Shown in pieces: positions 1 through 11,456 of a DNA stretch of 64,000 nt. The notes beneath the pieces are model-generated. The model was given only the letters and a program-made list of their open reading frames with translations, had not been told where the DNA came from and did not search any database. Numbering within the stretch: position 1 is the stretch's first letter; each line of letters begins with the position of its first letter. The stretch is taken from assembly GCA_037176845.1 (NCBI GenBank), contig JAYKXP010000067.1, positions 62,001 through 126,000 on the forward strand. Direction: 5' to 3'. This stretch comes from Paramarasmius palmivorus (taxonomy: Eukaryota > Basidiomycota > Agaricomycetes > Agaricales > Marasmiaceae). The position numbers were made by a program, and so were the translations under genes.

Positions 1-2616
1 AGTTATGTAGACAGAGATGTGGAAGGTTTAGAGAATCCGAAGGAAGTCAGCAGAGGTGTGCTTGACGCCGCGATGCGAGTTGTGTGAACTGCAAAGCTGG
101 TTTGAGAACATACAAAGGAGGAAAACCCCTATGCAAGTTTGAAAAGTGAGTTGATGAGAGACGACAGTAAGAGCGAAACAGAAAAGGCTCGCTGAAGATT
201 TAGGTAGAGATGGAGAGGGTTTTTATACGAGAATTGGCGAGCTTGAGGCAAAGATGTGCACACGAAGACGTATGAGATGATTGTGGTACGAGGGTAAGCA
301 GAAATTTTGGGGTTGTCACGGAATTTAACAAATTTTTCCGTGCCGGAAAAGGTATATCAGTAGCCGAAATTGCAACGTGGACTTGAGGGCAGGCTCATCA
401 GATAACCGCCACTGCCCCTAACTGCTGCGTATCTTGGTTATCTACAGCTTTCGAATGCCCAGTAAAGGATAGGTCGGATATTCAAGTGCGTATTGATTCA
501 TCTATCTAACCATCTAGACATGGCTTGATCCCGAAAAGGAACAGTGAAAAAGGACCTCTAGTAGAGTATCCCAATTCCCCAAGACAGATCGTATGTGACA
601 AGCCATCCATCGCAAAATTGAGGGTTGCGGGACAGGCGGAACCCGGTGCCCCTGAGGACGAGTAAAATGAAATGACATGTGTATCAGGGTGATCAACATC
701 TCAATTGTACGTGTATCAACATGAGCAGTCGATGAGAAATCGGATTCGTAAAGGGGATCGTTGAACTCTGAGGCACCGAAGGGGGCTATTTCTCAAAGTG
801 AATGTTGCTAAGGAAAGTCGACAAACTTTGTTTATCCTGCTTCATGGCATATCGAGCTTCTGGAGAGGTCTATTCAGTAGGCGGCGCTTTGATTGGAAAC
901 TTCCTTGAATCTTGATACGGTACGGAGTTTGACTTTGTCAGAGTCTAGCTTCCATTTGGCTTCCATCATCTCCGATGTTCTCCCAACCGGCAAAGCACGA
1001 CAAGAAGGGCAACCCATCTAAACGTGTTGATTCTAAGCGTTGGAGCAAAATATGTACTTGGGAGGCTCACCTATCGCATGCCTTCGACAATTCGGATGGA
1101 TATATCTCCATGCACATACGGGTCCTGTTCATTTGCGATTCTTCATGCCGTATCAACCGCATCTACTAAGAATCCTACGCAGCGCCCAGCTCCCGGCATC
1201 GATAGCCAAGTAGAGAGTGATGGGTTTAGGCTCATCGACGTAGACGTGTGATGTTGAAGCGACTGCCACGGTCGTTCGCAATTATGCATCGGGTCTATTC
1301 TGGTCAATTTGGGTTCCATGTAAGCCGGAGGGCTCTTCATCAGGCCTTATTCGTCCTTCTCGGTCTCGCGATCGTGCAATGTTCGTTTTCGCGATCTGAG
1401 AACGAGGTAAAATGGGTAAAAATCAGCTACTGATTCCAAGAAAGGCCATAGAAACGATAGACCTCACCTACTAAAGTGACCTTTGAAGCTAATCGGGTCA
1501 CGATTAATTGTTACTCGTCTTCGAGACTGCAGGTTCTCATCCTTCCGTAGTAGCACGAGCATTCGATGTTCACCTCACTTGACCATACTCGCCGTCGCGC
1601 CGCCTTCGAGAATCTGATGCATGCCAGCCAACCATCATATCTTTCGCAGACTTCGTGTCTTCGACGACAGTTTAACTGTCGCAATATGTTTCTTCTGCCG
1701 GGTTATCGTACTTTCTTCCGCTCGAGGTAGCTCAGGTGAGTACAAGTTCTTCTGATAAATCATTCAGACATGACAAGATGTGTGAAGGAAACTTGGGCGC
1801 ACCGATACACAAAAACGATATCCATTGAGTTCTATTTTCACAAATCCATCCAAGGGTTGCTACCACATAATGCCGCTCATCAACAAAGGGTTCTTCCTGC
1901 TCTGGTACGCTTCACGCATTTGCAATTCGGTAGAGAGTGGGTTACATGGGTGCAGTTGAGTTGAATGGAATGAATAATCAACCAAAGATGATTCAGGGAA
2001 GTGCGTCCTGGATACTTGGATGTTCTGAAGGTGTTCGAACTTCGGGATGCATGACTTGATGATCTACCAAAACGCCTCCTAAGTACTTTGAACCCCAGAA
2101 AATTTCTGAATCTTCACGTACTATTGTCTGGAAATAATGAACCCCCGTCTTGAACTCGCCGGCAGCAGAGCCGTTCATCCGATTCAACCCATTGTATCTC
2201 GTCCCATAAGCTGAGAACCCTTCGATAATATTGATGCTGTGGTCCCTTCCGTTCTTCCTGATGATGGAGGCATGCTTGGCTAACCGGGATATCGAATACT
2301 TGACGGGGCTTTGTGGTCATAGTATCACAGAATACATCCAGGGACTGGGGTCGAAGCCTCAGCTGTGTTCGTGGGCCATGAGCCATAAACGAGTGAGCCG
2401 TGAGACATCGAACATGGTGGGCAGAAGCAAAGATCGAAACCGCAGCCGGCACTTTGCTCTTGACTCTCATGTTCCAGACCAGGTCAGATATTCATAGGTG
2501 AGGGTATCTAAGCTTTTGTCTCGTCTATACTAATACATAAATGCAGGGTATGAGATGTACACTTCAATAATAAATTAAATCACCACTCTCTAAAGCAACT
2601 CTGAACTGACACCTCG
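1..2616. other. Gene-poor left end
   Basis: No gene could be assigned here. Open frames are short and lack family motifs or convincing splice partners. The only protein-like stretch is a minus-strand open frame of about 107 codons (2316 down to 1993). It has no start codon and is preceded by an in-frame stop at 2317-2319, so it may be an exon or a relic. The extreme left edge could hold part of a gene that lies outside the window. Confidence 0.5.
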
Positions 2617-3234
2617 TCATGAATGCCTCAACCGACTTTTCGTACTCGAAGTCGGCACAGCAGTAAAGGTCTTCGCGGAAACATCAACCAGCTTTCCTAT
2701 CGACTTCTTCTCTGTCCCCAATACCGATTGGAAAGCATCGTGAACCGCATGGTACACGGATGAATTATGAAGGACGTTGGAAAGAGATTTCTTCTCCTTT
2801 GGCGGTGAAACGGAGACTTCCCAGTCATCCTCTGATGAAAGGGACTCTTGTGAGGCGGAAGGGGGTGTAGAGCGCACAGTACTCGTACTGGAACGTCTTT
2901 CTCGGACTGGTTCCTTGAGAGATGTAGCAGAAGAGGTTGGGGTATGTTGTAGATGTGACTTCGAGTTCGAGTGAACTAATGCAGTTTCGTGGGGAGCGCC
3001 GGGCTTGTGGGGGATGAGTACCAGGTCTATTATGGATGTCTGGCCTGGACCGGAAAGCGTCGCTGATGATGGGATGAATTTTGGAGAAGAGGGTTGGGAA
3101 ATTTCGGACGCGTTGACCACCGGCTTCTCTGTTTGCACCACGGTGCGTTTAAGATTTGCACGCTGGTTCATGACTTCAATAACCACATCCGCGACAGACA
3201 TATGAATCGACGAGTCACTGGAGTTACGCGACAT
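2617..3234 (-). CDS. Hypothetical Ser-rich protein
   Basis: I do not recognise this gene. A 205-codon uninterrupted frame begins MSRNSSDSS and is rich in Ser, Thr and Pro through its middle (about residues 45-140). It then has an acidic patch (SSEDDWEVS) and a more ordered C-terminal segment of about 50 residues. No signal peptide or membrane helix is visible. Composition and length make it a better coding candidate than the overlapping opposite-strand frames, which are shorter. A splice acceptor (TTACAG) lies about 20 nt before the chosen ATG in the gene direction, and the frame stays open across it. An upstream exon is therefore possible and the start is uncertain. It may be a disordered regulatory protein, but nothing visible gives a function. 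Confidence 0.45.
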   Translation of the reverse strand: MSRNSSDSSIHMSVADVVIEVMNQRANLKRTVVQTEKPVVNASEISQPSSPKFIPSSATLSGPGQTSIIDLVLIPHKPGAPHETALVHSNSKSHLQHTPTSSATSLKEPVRERRSSTSTVRSTPPSASQESLSSEDDWEVSVSPPKEKKSLSNVLHNSSVYHAVHDAFQSVLGTEKKSIGKLVDVSAKTFTAVPTSSTKSRLRHS

Positions 3235-3714
3235 TTGTATAACGGGGTAGCCTGTAACGGTGTCGTGATTAGTGCTTGAAGGCTAGACGCGAATGTTGAC
3301 TGTTGCTCACGCTGTTAGGAAGGTCTTGTTGGGTCTGCTATGTCTTGAACGACACTAACATGTCCAATTTATAGTTCCAGTACTGCTATGCTTTACGTGT
3401 AGCTGCGCTCGCTGTCAATTCAGGGCTATAGAGCGGAGGCTGTGCAATTTCAGTGATGAGCTGCGCCGCGACGGGTAGGCCCGTTTCCGGTTGCGAGAAT
3501 ATTGCCTCTTGATTGTGTTCTTCATTGGCGATAATCCCTCGGAATCGCTATAATTACAACTGTTAGAGCCCCGCAGCGGTTGGAGAGTTGGTGCCTATTT
3601 CTATTCCACTGTGGGAAAGGCAGACATGAGGACATGGGTTCAATGCTCGACTGCACAGTAAGTGTTATTTCTAGCAAATACATCGCGTGCAATTCTTTGC
3701 GATAACATGTCTCT
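3235..3714. other. Intergenic, no gene seen
   Basis: This 480-bp gap separates the Ser-rich hypothetical gene from the 3' end of the first CE16 esterase. It probably holds the 3' UTR and terminator of the esterase and the promoter of the minus-strand hypothetical gene. No motif or open frame with support was found. Confidence 0.4.
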
Positions 3715-5364
3715 TTACCAGATTGTATCGGCAAGAACTTCTGCGACATCCTCTGCAAAGTACTTGTGCGCGTAGCCTGTGCAGGTTGTGACGGGAGCGG
3801 TATTAGCAGATAGGTTAACAACTTACTCGATGGATGGTAATCATTCCTGTTGGAAATTCCCAATCAGTAGCTGAAGACATGCTGGCTTGTTTTACCGCTT
3901 ACCCCCAGAAGATGTCTTCACCATCACCGTATGAAGTGGCATCCTTGAAACCATATGAAGTTGGGTCATCGAGAATTTTGGTGAAGCCTGAGTAGGAATC
4001 GTAGAAATAGGTCGTTATCTAAGGTATTCAGAAGGAATTAGCTTGCTGCAGCGGGTCGAGGTGAGCGGAATCACTACATCGGAGTTTTCAGATCTGAAGG
4101 CTTCAATTTTAGCTTCCAGTTTACTGTTAAAGCCCTCGATGACAGATTGCTCAAGCTCTTGAGAGGTAGTATCGGAGTTATTCAAGACCTGATACACGTG
4201 GTGAGGGGAGGTTCATTGTTTGAAGCGAACGAGAAACGATTAAATTGGACGTACATAGGGACTCCGTTGGACCGGCGGAACGTTTACCCACAAAAAGTTT
4301 CTTGCACCGACATCGCTGGAAAGCAAGTCAGATGTTGCTCTATTTTCGTTGCAACGGGAAGAAGCTCACTACTAAATATAACGGCGGGTAAGTCGTCCAA
4401 TCATTTACGCCGCGGAGTTAGCTTATATGCGAGATGAATGTTAGACTCACAAGTTGCTGAACGAGGGCGAACTCCGCGTCCAATAGGGTATCCGAGAAAC
4501 TACACAATATCTTAGTTTTGTTATATGACACTCGATTCGGAAATGAACTCACGCATCTCGGTCGCCTCCCAAATAGAAGCTGTTGCCAAGATCGTTGATG
4601 CCAATCCAAACTGAGAACAGTGCGTTCTCGCTTGTCCAAGGTGCCCATTCCGGCTTTTCAGCTGTTGAGTTCAAGAAGATGTTCACTTGGTCGGTCATCG
4701 ACCTGACTGTAGGTTCGTATGGAGGAACCAGTTCGGCGTCAATTGTCGCGCCACCGTATGCGAAGTTGTACGTGAGAACGAGGGATTTATTGTACGTGGT
4801 TGTACCGTAGTCGACCCAATTCTCTCCTCCAGTGGCAGTCCAGCCTGGGTAAGGCGGATTACCCAACGGATTTCCGACGGTGGGGGTAGCACCATCGATC
4901 TCAAACCCAGTTTGGGTGTAAGAGTCGCCACTGAAGCAGATTTCAGCACTTGCTCGTACATTTGTATGACATTAGACTCACAAGCTGAACCAAAAGTTCG
5001 CATCTGCAGATGGCACAGGACGTGGCTGACCCGGAGTATCACCGGGGATGCATTGACTATAGTCTGACGAGAAAACTTGACACTTAAAATCCAGCTGTCA
5101 CATACGTCTAGACTTTACCTTCATTGATCGCAGAGCAATACGTTCTTTGTGCGATAGTCAGTGCATTGAACTATAGGTTCACAGGCAACTCACCCAATCG
5201 AGCAGACGGTATCACCGGTCCACTCGCTGCCACCACCTACACTAGTCTCAACAACAAGACACGGAGTCGAGGCAACGGCTGTACCCACATTGACCCCACA
5301 CAGGTACATCGGCAGAAACGGTTACAGCCAGCCCGATCAGTGCAAAGAGCGAGGATTTGATCAT
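3715..5364 (-). CDS. CBM1-CE16 acetylesterase, copy A
   Basis: This is a secreted carbohydrate esterase of family 16 (SGNH/GDSL fold), expected to remove acetyl groups from hemicellulose oligosaccharides. The first exon encodes a signal peptide (MIKSSLFALIGLAVTVSA) running into WGQCGG, the start of a fungal CBM1 cellulose-binding module. That module continues across introns as GWTG-like, TYCSAIN and DYSQC segments. A short Pro-containing linker leads to the catalytic domain. Visible blocks are GDSYTQTGF (nucleophile Ser), YGGATID (oxyanion Gly), WIGINDLG (Asn) and GNDYHPS (catalytic His). The gene ends LADTIW-stop, about 370-385 residues over many short introns. In block V the position three before His is Asn, not the Asp of the DxxH consensus, with Asp one residue later. 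It is the most downstream member of a four-gene array; the order of duplication is unknown. Confidence 0.88.
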
Positions 5365-5402
5365 TGCGACGTGGAGAATGGGGACAGCAAAGCTCAAGAC
5401 AC

Positions 5403-5408
5403 TTTATA
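5403..5408 (-). promoter_or_regulatory. TATA box of CE16 copy A
   Basis: TATAAA on the minus strand lies about 40 bp before the chosen ATG. The other three array members have an equivalent element at a similar distance. Confidence 0.6.
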
Positions 5409-5599
5409 GCAGCTCGCATTGGTATCCGAGTCCGAATTGCAGTAGAAATCAACTTTCCACATCCGACCATTCTCCGACTGCCACAAGGGTCTTTGCGTGA
5501 ATGTGACGACAGTGGAGAGCATCAACCGACGATTTGCCTGAACGATTCTGAAAGTACTACAATGCATGTGACTCACAGTCTGCACTATTTACTGTTCAA

Positions 5600-7272
5600 T
5601 TACCAGACTGAGCTCTTCAATACTTGAGCGACGTCCTGAGCGAAGTATTTGTGCGCATAACCTGTTGTCAATTCATGTCAGAAAGGTCTCCTAGAAGCAA
5701 TAGTTATCAAAATATACTCACTTGACGGGTGGTAATCATTGCTAAAAGTACCGGTTTCCATCAGCATGACTAGGAATCTAGTATGTGACCTGCTACAACT
5801 TACCCCCAGAAGATATCCGCACCGCTGCCGTACGAAGTTGCATCCTTGAACCCATATGACTTTGGATTGTCAAGAATCTTCGCGAAGCCGGTGTAAGTAT
5901 CGTACAAGTAAGTGGTGACCTATATCATAACAGGTGAGATCCTTAGGGTAGATGGATATCATATGTGGCGCACTCCTGAATTATTCGCTTTGAACGAAGT
6001 AATCTTTGCCGCAAGGCGGCTATTGAACCCATTTATAACATTAGCCTCGGAATTTTGTGCATCTGTAGATTGCGCAAGCATCTGGAAACATGTTGATTAA
6101 GAATTTAAAGCACGAAGAAGAATCACGCACCAAGGGCGACCGCTGGATAGGTGGAACGTTCAAGAACAAGAAATTCCTGGCACCGGCATCGCTATATATT
6201 CCAAGTCAGAGTCAGAGTAGTCGTAGACGTATAGCAACTAAAAAAACTTGCTACTGTAGTGGGCATTAGTCTCAGAACGCCAAAGGAAATCAATAAGCGA
6301 GATCTTACAAGTTTCTGCACGAGGGCAAACTCTGCGTTCAGTAGTGTATCTGAGAACCTGTCAGTAGTGTTATATTAGCCATGGCTCTAGAAAATCAGAT
6401 GTTGAACAATTTATACGTACGCTCCTCGATCCCCGCCCAAATAGTAGCTGTTTCCAATATCATTGATTCCGATCCAGATCGAAAACAATGCATTCTTGCT
6501 GGTCCATGGAACTGAAGCAGTTGGTTTACCAAGAGAATTGAGGAATATATTAACCTGGTCAGTCAATGACCTGACCGTGGGTTCATAAGGCTTGACAAGA
6601 TTTGCGTCGATTGTTGCCCCTCCATACGCAAAGTTATAAGTTAGGATGAAGGATTTATTAAACGTCGTGCTGTCGTAGTCAATCCAGTTTTCTCCACCAG
6701 TAGCAGTCCAACCAGGGTATGGAGGATTTCCCAAAGGATTGCCAACCGAGGGCGCAGTTCCCGTAACTTCGAATCCAGTTTGTGTATAAGAATCGCCGCT
6801 GGAGTTTAAAGGTGAACAGAAGGCTGGGTACATGAGAAGGACGACACTCACAAGCTGAACCAGTAATTAGCGTTGGGCACAGCAGTTCCGGTAGGTACAG
6901 GTGCACTAGTCGCGGTGGTCGACGGCGCAGGAGTCTGTGTGGCTCCAGGTAAACATTGGCTATAATCTGAAAAGACTGTCATAATGTAGCGTTTTGGGAT
7001 GTTAGAACACTCGCACAGTCGTTTTGCTTTACGCAAGTCGATCTGACGTGATTGACATGTAAGCTCAGCGTATCATATTGACTATAAGTATAAAGCCAAC
7101 TCACCCTGCTATGCATGTCGTTGCACCTGTCCAGCCAATTCCGCCACCTGATGACGGAGAAAAATCAATCACTGAATCACTCTCTCAGTGCAAACTTACA
7201 TTGGCCCCATGCAGGAGACTGGGCGGTAACTCCTACCGACAGCCCAACGAAGACAATGATTGAAGCGAGCAT
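5600..7272 (-). CDS. CBM1-CE16 acetylesterase, copy B
   Basis: This is a paralogue of copy A with the same architecture. The signal peptide is MLASIIVFVGLSVGVTA. The CBM1 reads WGQC, then GGIGWTGATTC, CVKQND and YSQC across introns. A Thr/Pro/Ala/Ser linker (PGATQTPAPSTTATSAP) leads to the CE16 domain. Catalytic blocks are SSGDSYTQTGF, YGGATID, WIGINDIG and GNDYHPS, ending LKSSVW-stop. Like copy A it carries Asn-Asp-Tyr-His in block V, so A and B form a pair distinct from C and D. The likely substrate is acetylated xylan or mannan fragments at the cellulose surface, which is an inference from the family and the binding module. All splice junctions inspected keep the frame, so it appears intact. 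Confidence 0.88.
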
Positions 7273-7718
7273 TTCGATGGCTCGGAGTAAAAGCTTGAAG
7301 TATAAGAGCCCGTGTACAGCTTAAATATCTGCCTGGGTGTTCCTCGCGTTCCTAGAGTCATATGGCGTCAATGAAAAACACCTTGTCGCGCTGTGATCAA
7401 TTGAATCCGAGTTTGATCCGCAGTACTGTTACCTCTCAATGAACAGAGGCTAATCTAGTATTGAGTATACTAGAACGCTGGTGTACCTTGTTGAGCTCTG
7501 AAGGTACTATCGTTAGTAGCACACTGGCAGAGGTCCTGGACAGGTGGAAAGCTAGCTTTGTCGGATCTGTAGACCGATAATTCTCCATCATTAACATTCG
7601 TCGTAGATCGGCTCGAGATTTGCAGGCTGAGGCTTCCGTCGGTCCGCGATATGCAGGTACATAGAGACGCGTGATTCATTACGGCAAGACACGACATATC
7701 CGGAAGTTCAGATAGTAA
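7273..7718. other. CE16 B promoter / CE16 C 3' region
   Basis: This 446-bp spacer holds the copy B promoter and the copy C 3' flank. A minus-strand open frame (7470-7697) was not accepted: it shows no homology to the esterases and has no splice context. Confidence 0.45.
7321..7327 (-). promoter_or_regulatory. TATA-like box of CE16 copy B
   Basis: TATTTAA on the minus strand lies about 50 bp before the ATG, matching the spacing in the other array members. Confidence 0.5.
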
Positions 7719-9342
7719 TCAGAAAGTAGTCCCAGCCAAGATATTAGCTACATCTTGACCAAAGTACTTGTGCCCATAGCCTCGTCACAAGGTCAGACAC
7801 AGAAAACGACACGCGGAACTCAGGAACTTACTCGAAGGATGATAGTTGTCTCTGTCGTTTGCGTGAGAACAATGTCCCGAATTCAGGATATATCACTCAC
7901 CCCCAGAAGATGTTGGATGCAGTACCAACCGATGTCGCATCCTTGAAGCCATAAGAGGTGGGACTATTTAGAATCTTAGTGAACGCCGCGTAACTATCGT
8001 AAAGATAGGTATTGGCCTGAGAGATGACAATCGCCTGTCAGCAAGAAGTTGACCGCATATACATATCACTCACTCCGGCATGGTTGGCTTTGAAGGTACT
8101 AATTCTTGCAGAAAGTCGACTGTTGTAACCAGTAATAACCGAGTCTTGTAAGGCCCGATTCGAGGCTGACTGACCGAGCTCCTAAATCATGATGAGTGTA
8201 TCCATCAAGAAAAAGATATTTTGAATTTGTACTCGGGGGGACCTTGCCATCGGAGGAACATTCACAAATAGAAAGTTCCTAGCACCGACATTGCTAACAT
8301 TTTGGTAAGTAACGGCAAGAATACGCGCAAAGCCGCAGCAACATACTACTATAGCATAGATCAAGCAGGAGTTTGCTATGAGAAGCTATTCCACTCACAA
8401 GTTTTTCCACCAAGGCAAAGTATGCGTCAATCATCCTATCTGAGAACCTGCACAAGCGTCATCCAGCCAGCTCAGCGATATCCGAGAAGCACGTACGCCC
8501 CGCGATCGCCGCCGTTTCCGTAGCTACCACCAATGTCGTTGATCCCGATCCAGAAAGAGAACATAGCGTTACTACTGGCCCAAGGCGCCGAAGATGGTTT
8601 ATTCCCGAGGGCACTCAAGAATTGATTGACTTGGTCTGTCATAGACTTGATGGAAGGGTTCCAAGGCTGCACAAGGTTTGCATCAATTGTCGCGCCACCC
8701 CAAGCATAGTTATAGGTATAGATCAGAGACTTGTTAAACTTGGCAGTATCGAGGGCAATCCAATTCTCGCCGCCAGTCGTGGCCCGACCAGGATACGCGG
8801 GATTTCCGAGAGGATTGCGATCGGAAGGAGGCGTTCCAGTCCATTGAAAACCTGTGTCGGTGTACGAATCGCCACTAGGTCCATGATCAGTCAGATCAGA
8901 AACAACAAAAAACCAACAACGCATACAAGCTGAACCAGTAATTTGCCGTGCCAGCCGTAGCCGTTGGCGGGGGTGCATTGGTTGTAGTAGGCGGGGCAGA
9001 GCTTCCCGGGATACACTGGCTGTAATCTACGCAAGGAAAATATCATCGATAATAGCCTCGGACATCAACCCCAGTACCTACAATCGTTCTGTTTCACACA
9101 TGTTGAGCCTCTGGCATATGAAATCATCAGGCCCACCCATTTGTTTCAAGAGAAATGGCAACTTACGATACGCAAGTCGTCGAACCGGTCCAGCCTATTC
9201 CTCCACCTAGGGAATGAATGCCAACATGAGACTCAAGCGGCTGAGTAAGTGAAATGACACACGTACATTGACCCCAAGCGGGGGACTGAGCGGAAACAGA
9301 TGCTGCGATCCCTACGACAGCAAGAAGAATAGGAGCAATCAT
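7719..9342 (-). CDS. CBM1-CE16 acetylesterase, copy C
   Basis: This is the third array member. The start at 9342 gives a normal signal peptide (MIAPILLAVVGIAASVSA) followed by QSPAWGQC, the CBM1 start. An in-frame ATG at 9372 would lie only about 17 bp from the TATA element and is disfavoured. A Thr/Pro/Ala-rich linker precedes the CE16 domain with GDSYTDTGF, WGGATID, WIGINDIG and a block V that splices to GDNYHPS. Here Asp sits three residues before His, giving the canonical DxxH. The protein ends LAGTTF-stop. The substrate loop around GGSYGNGGDRGAY differs from copies A and B, which have a Tyr-Leu-Gly-Gly-Asp version. Divergent sequence with intact motifs suggests an active paralogue. Confidence 0.88.
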
Positions 9343-9783
9343 AACACGCTGGGGTTGCAATGGCGTATTCAAGCGCTCATTGATGTGTCTTATATCCTTT
9401 CCTTCTTCTGGAGGTCATATGGTAGTTTCCAGCACCCAGTAGCGGCTGAGAGGAATCTGGTCCGACTTTTCACCGGGTCTGAAAGTCCAGATCAACCCAC
9501 AACTGAGAAAAGCGAAAAGAATATCACTCACCCTAGATCAAAAATAAGAACCTGCCAGATAACATACTACTGTTATAATGAATGTCTTCATTTCAAGTAG
9601 GACAAGATTCAGACCAAGCTGCAAGCTTTATCGAATCCGAAGTTCACCCTAAGAGCAGTTCTTTTGCAAGTTAAACGCTGTTAAACGTCATGGCTAAACA
9701 GTTTAAGCTAGGTAGAACATCAAGAGATCAACATGTGTGAGGTACATGCCCATATGGCGCCTTATTCCGTCTTCCGTGACAAT
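9343..9783. other. CE16 C promoter / CE16 D 3' region
   Basis: This 441-bp spacer contains the copy C TATA element and 5' leader. No gene was found in it. Confidence 0.45.
9389..9394 (-). promoter_or_regulatory. TATA box of CE16 copy C
   Basis: TATAAG on the minus strand lies about 47-52 bp before the 9342 ATG. Its position supports 9342 over the upstream ATG at 9372. Confidence 0.5.
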
Positions 9784-11456
9784 TTACCAGACAGTGTCAG
9801 CCAACAAAGCAGCAATATCCTGAGCGAAATACTTGTGTGCGTAGCCTAATAGGTGCGATTAGACGCTGGGCCGTCGGGGTGAGGAAAAATGACTTACTCG
9901 TTGGATGATATACGTCGCTGTGAAAACATAGTTATCAGTGACTTTTACGATCTCCAAATGGAGCACTTACCCCCAGAAGTTGGTTGCAGCGTTGCCGACC
10001 GAGGTGGCATCGCGGAAACCGTAGGAACTAGGACTATCCAAGATCTTCGTGAAGGCCGACCAGCTATCGTATGAGAATGTCTTGACCTATTAGCGGTTTT
10101 GAGTCAATTAACCTTGAAACGAAGCGATTAATTATGCTTACCCCTGAGTTACTAGCTGCCCAAGAGGATATCTTCGTTGCCATACGAGAGTTATGGCCAG
10201 TGATAACCGTTGCTTCTGTGGACGCTCCTGAGTTGGAGATCATCTGATCATGGCGATTGATTTTATGAGATCATCATCCGGATTCAGAGCTCAAGCGCTG
10301 AAGGCTCACCATCGGTGAACGATTGACTGGCGGAACGTTAATGAACAGGAAGTTTCGCGCGCCAACATCACTGCATCTAAGTCAGCATAACGAGCAAGGT
10401 GTTCCGACACTGGAACGCACTACTGCACGCCCAAAGTCAGCAATGGAATATTCAAGATCGTAAGATAACCCACAAGTTTCTGAAGAGCTGCAAACTCTGC
10501 AGTGAGGAGTCTGTCCGAGAACCTGAGGGAGAGGAATGAACATCGTATAAGACGACGACACTAGCAAAGACTTACGCTCCTCGATCTCCGCCCTGGGAGT
10601 ACGTGCTGCCGATGTCGTTGATGCCAATCCAAACGGAGAACAGAGCATTATCACTCGTCCATGGAGCAGAAGCAGGTTTGTTGCCCAATGCGCTCAGGAA
10701 TTGGTTGACTTGATCCGTCATAGACTTGAGACCGGGGAAGATAGGGGAGACGATGTTGTTGTCGATGACAGCACCGCTTACAGCGAAGTTGTAAGTAAGA
10801 GTGAGGGACTTATTGAGCCGTGCGGTGTTGTAGTCGATCCAGTTCTCGCCTCCGGTGGTGGTACCACCTGGATAGGCTGGATTACCTAAGGGATTGCCGG
10901 GTGCGGGTTTGGCGCCGTTAATATCGAAGCTCGTGGAAGTGTATGAGTCACCACTGCTCATTCATTAGCTTGATTCATATAGCAAGAGTACGATGAAGAA
11001 TTATCCTACAAGCTGAACCAGTAGTTGGTCCCTGTTGATGGGGCAGAGCTAGTTGGTGCAGGGTTACTAGTTGTACTCGAAGGTGGAGAAGTAGGGACAA
11101 CGGTTGACGCAGTGGTTGGCGTCGACGCTCCGGGGATACATTGGCTATAGTCTGGTCAACATATGTTAGTATTCACCATCATGAAAAGCAGCCTTCACGG
11201 TCGCTCACAGTCGTTCTGCTTCACACAGGCGGACCTGTAGCCCGTGGTCAGAACAACGGCATAAGAGAACACAACAGATGGACCCACCCGGAAACACATG
11301 TGGTTGGACCACTCCAACCGATACCGCCACCTGGAAGCAAATTGAGTAAACTAAATCGTCTGTAAAAATCAGGCTGGGCGTACATTGCCCCCAGGTGGGT
11401 GCCTGGGCGGAAACAGCGACGACAAGAGCAGCTAAAGTAAGAAGACCAGAGAACAT
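9784..11456 (-). CDS. CBM1-CE16 acetylesterase, copy D
   Basis: This is the first gene of the array in transcription order. The signal peptide is MFSGLLTLAALVVAVSA, followed by QAPTWGQC and a CBM1 containing GGGIGWSGPTTC and a YSQC end. The linker is the longest of the four, a Thr/Ser/Pro-rich stretch of about 35 residues that is probably O-glycosylated. The CE16 domain shows GDSYTSTSF, VSGAVID in block II, WIGINDIG and GDVYHPT, the canonical DxxH. The end is LADTVW-stop. Block II differs from the GGATID of the other copies, but the Gly is retained. The gene appears intact. Its position suggests divergence in linker length and substrate loops after duplication. Confidence 0.88.

Noticed and set aside
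9342..9372. Upstream in-frame ATG for CE16 copy C at 9372
   Set aside because: It would lie about 17 bp from the TATA box and add ten polar residues before the signal peptide; 9342 matches the paralogues.
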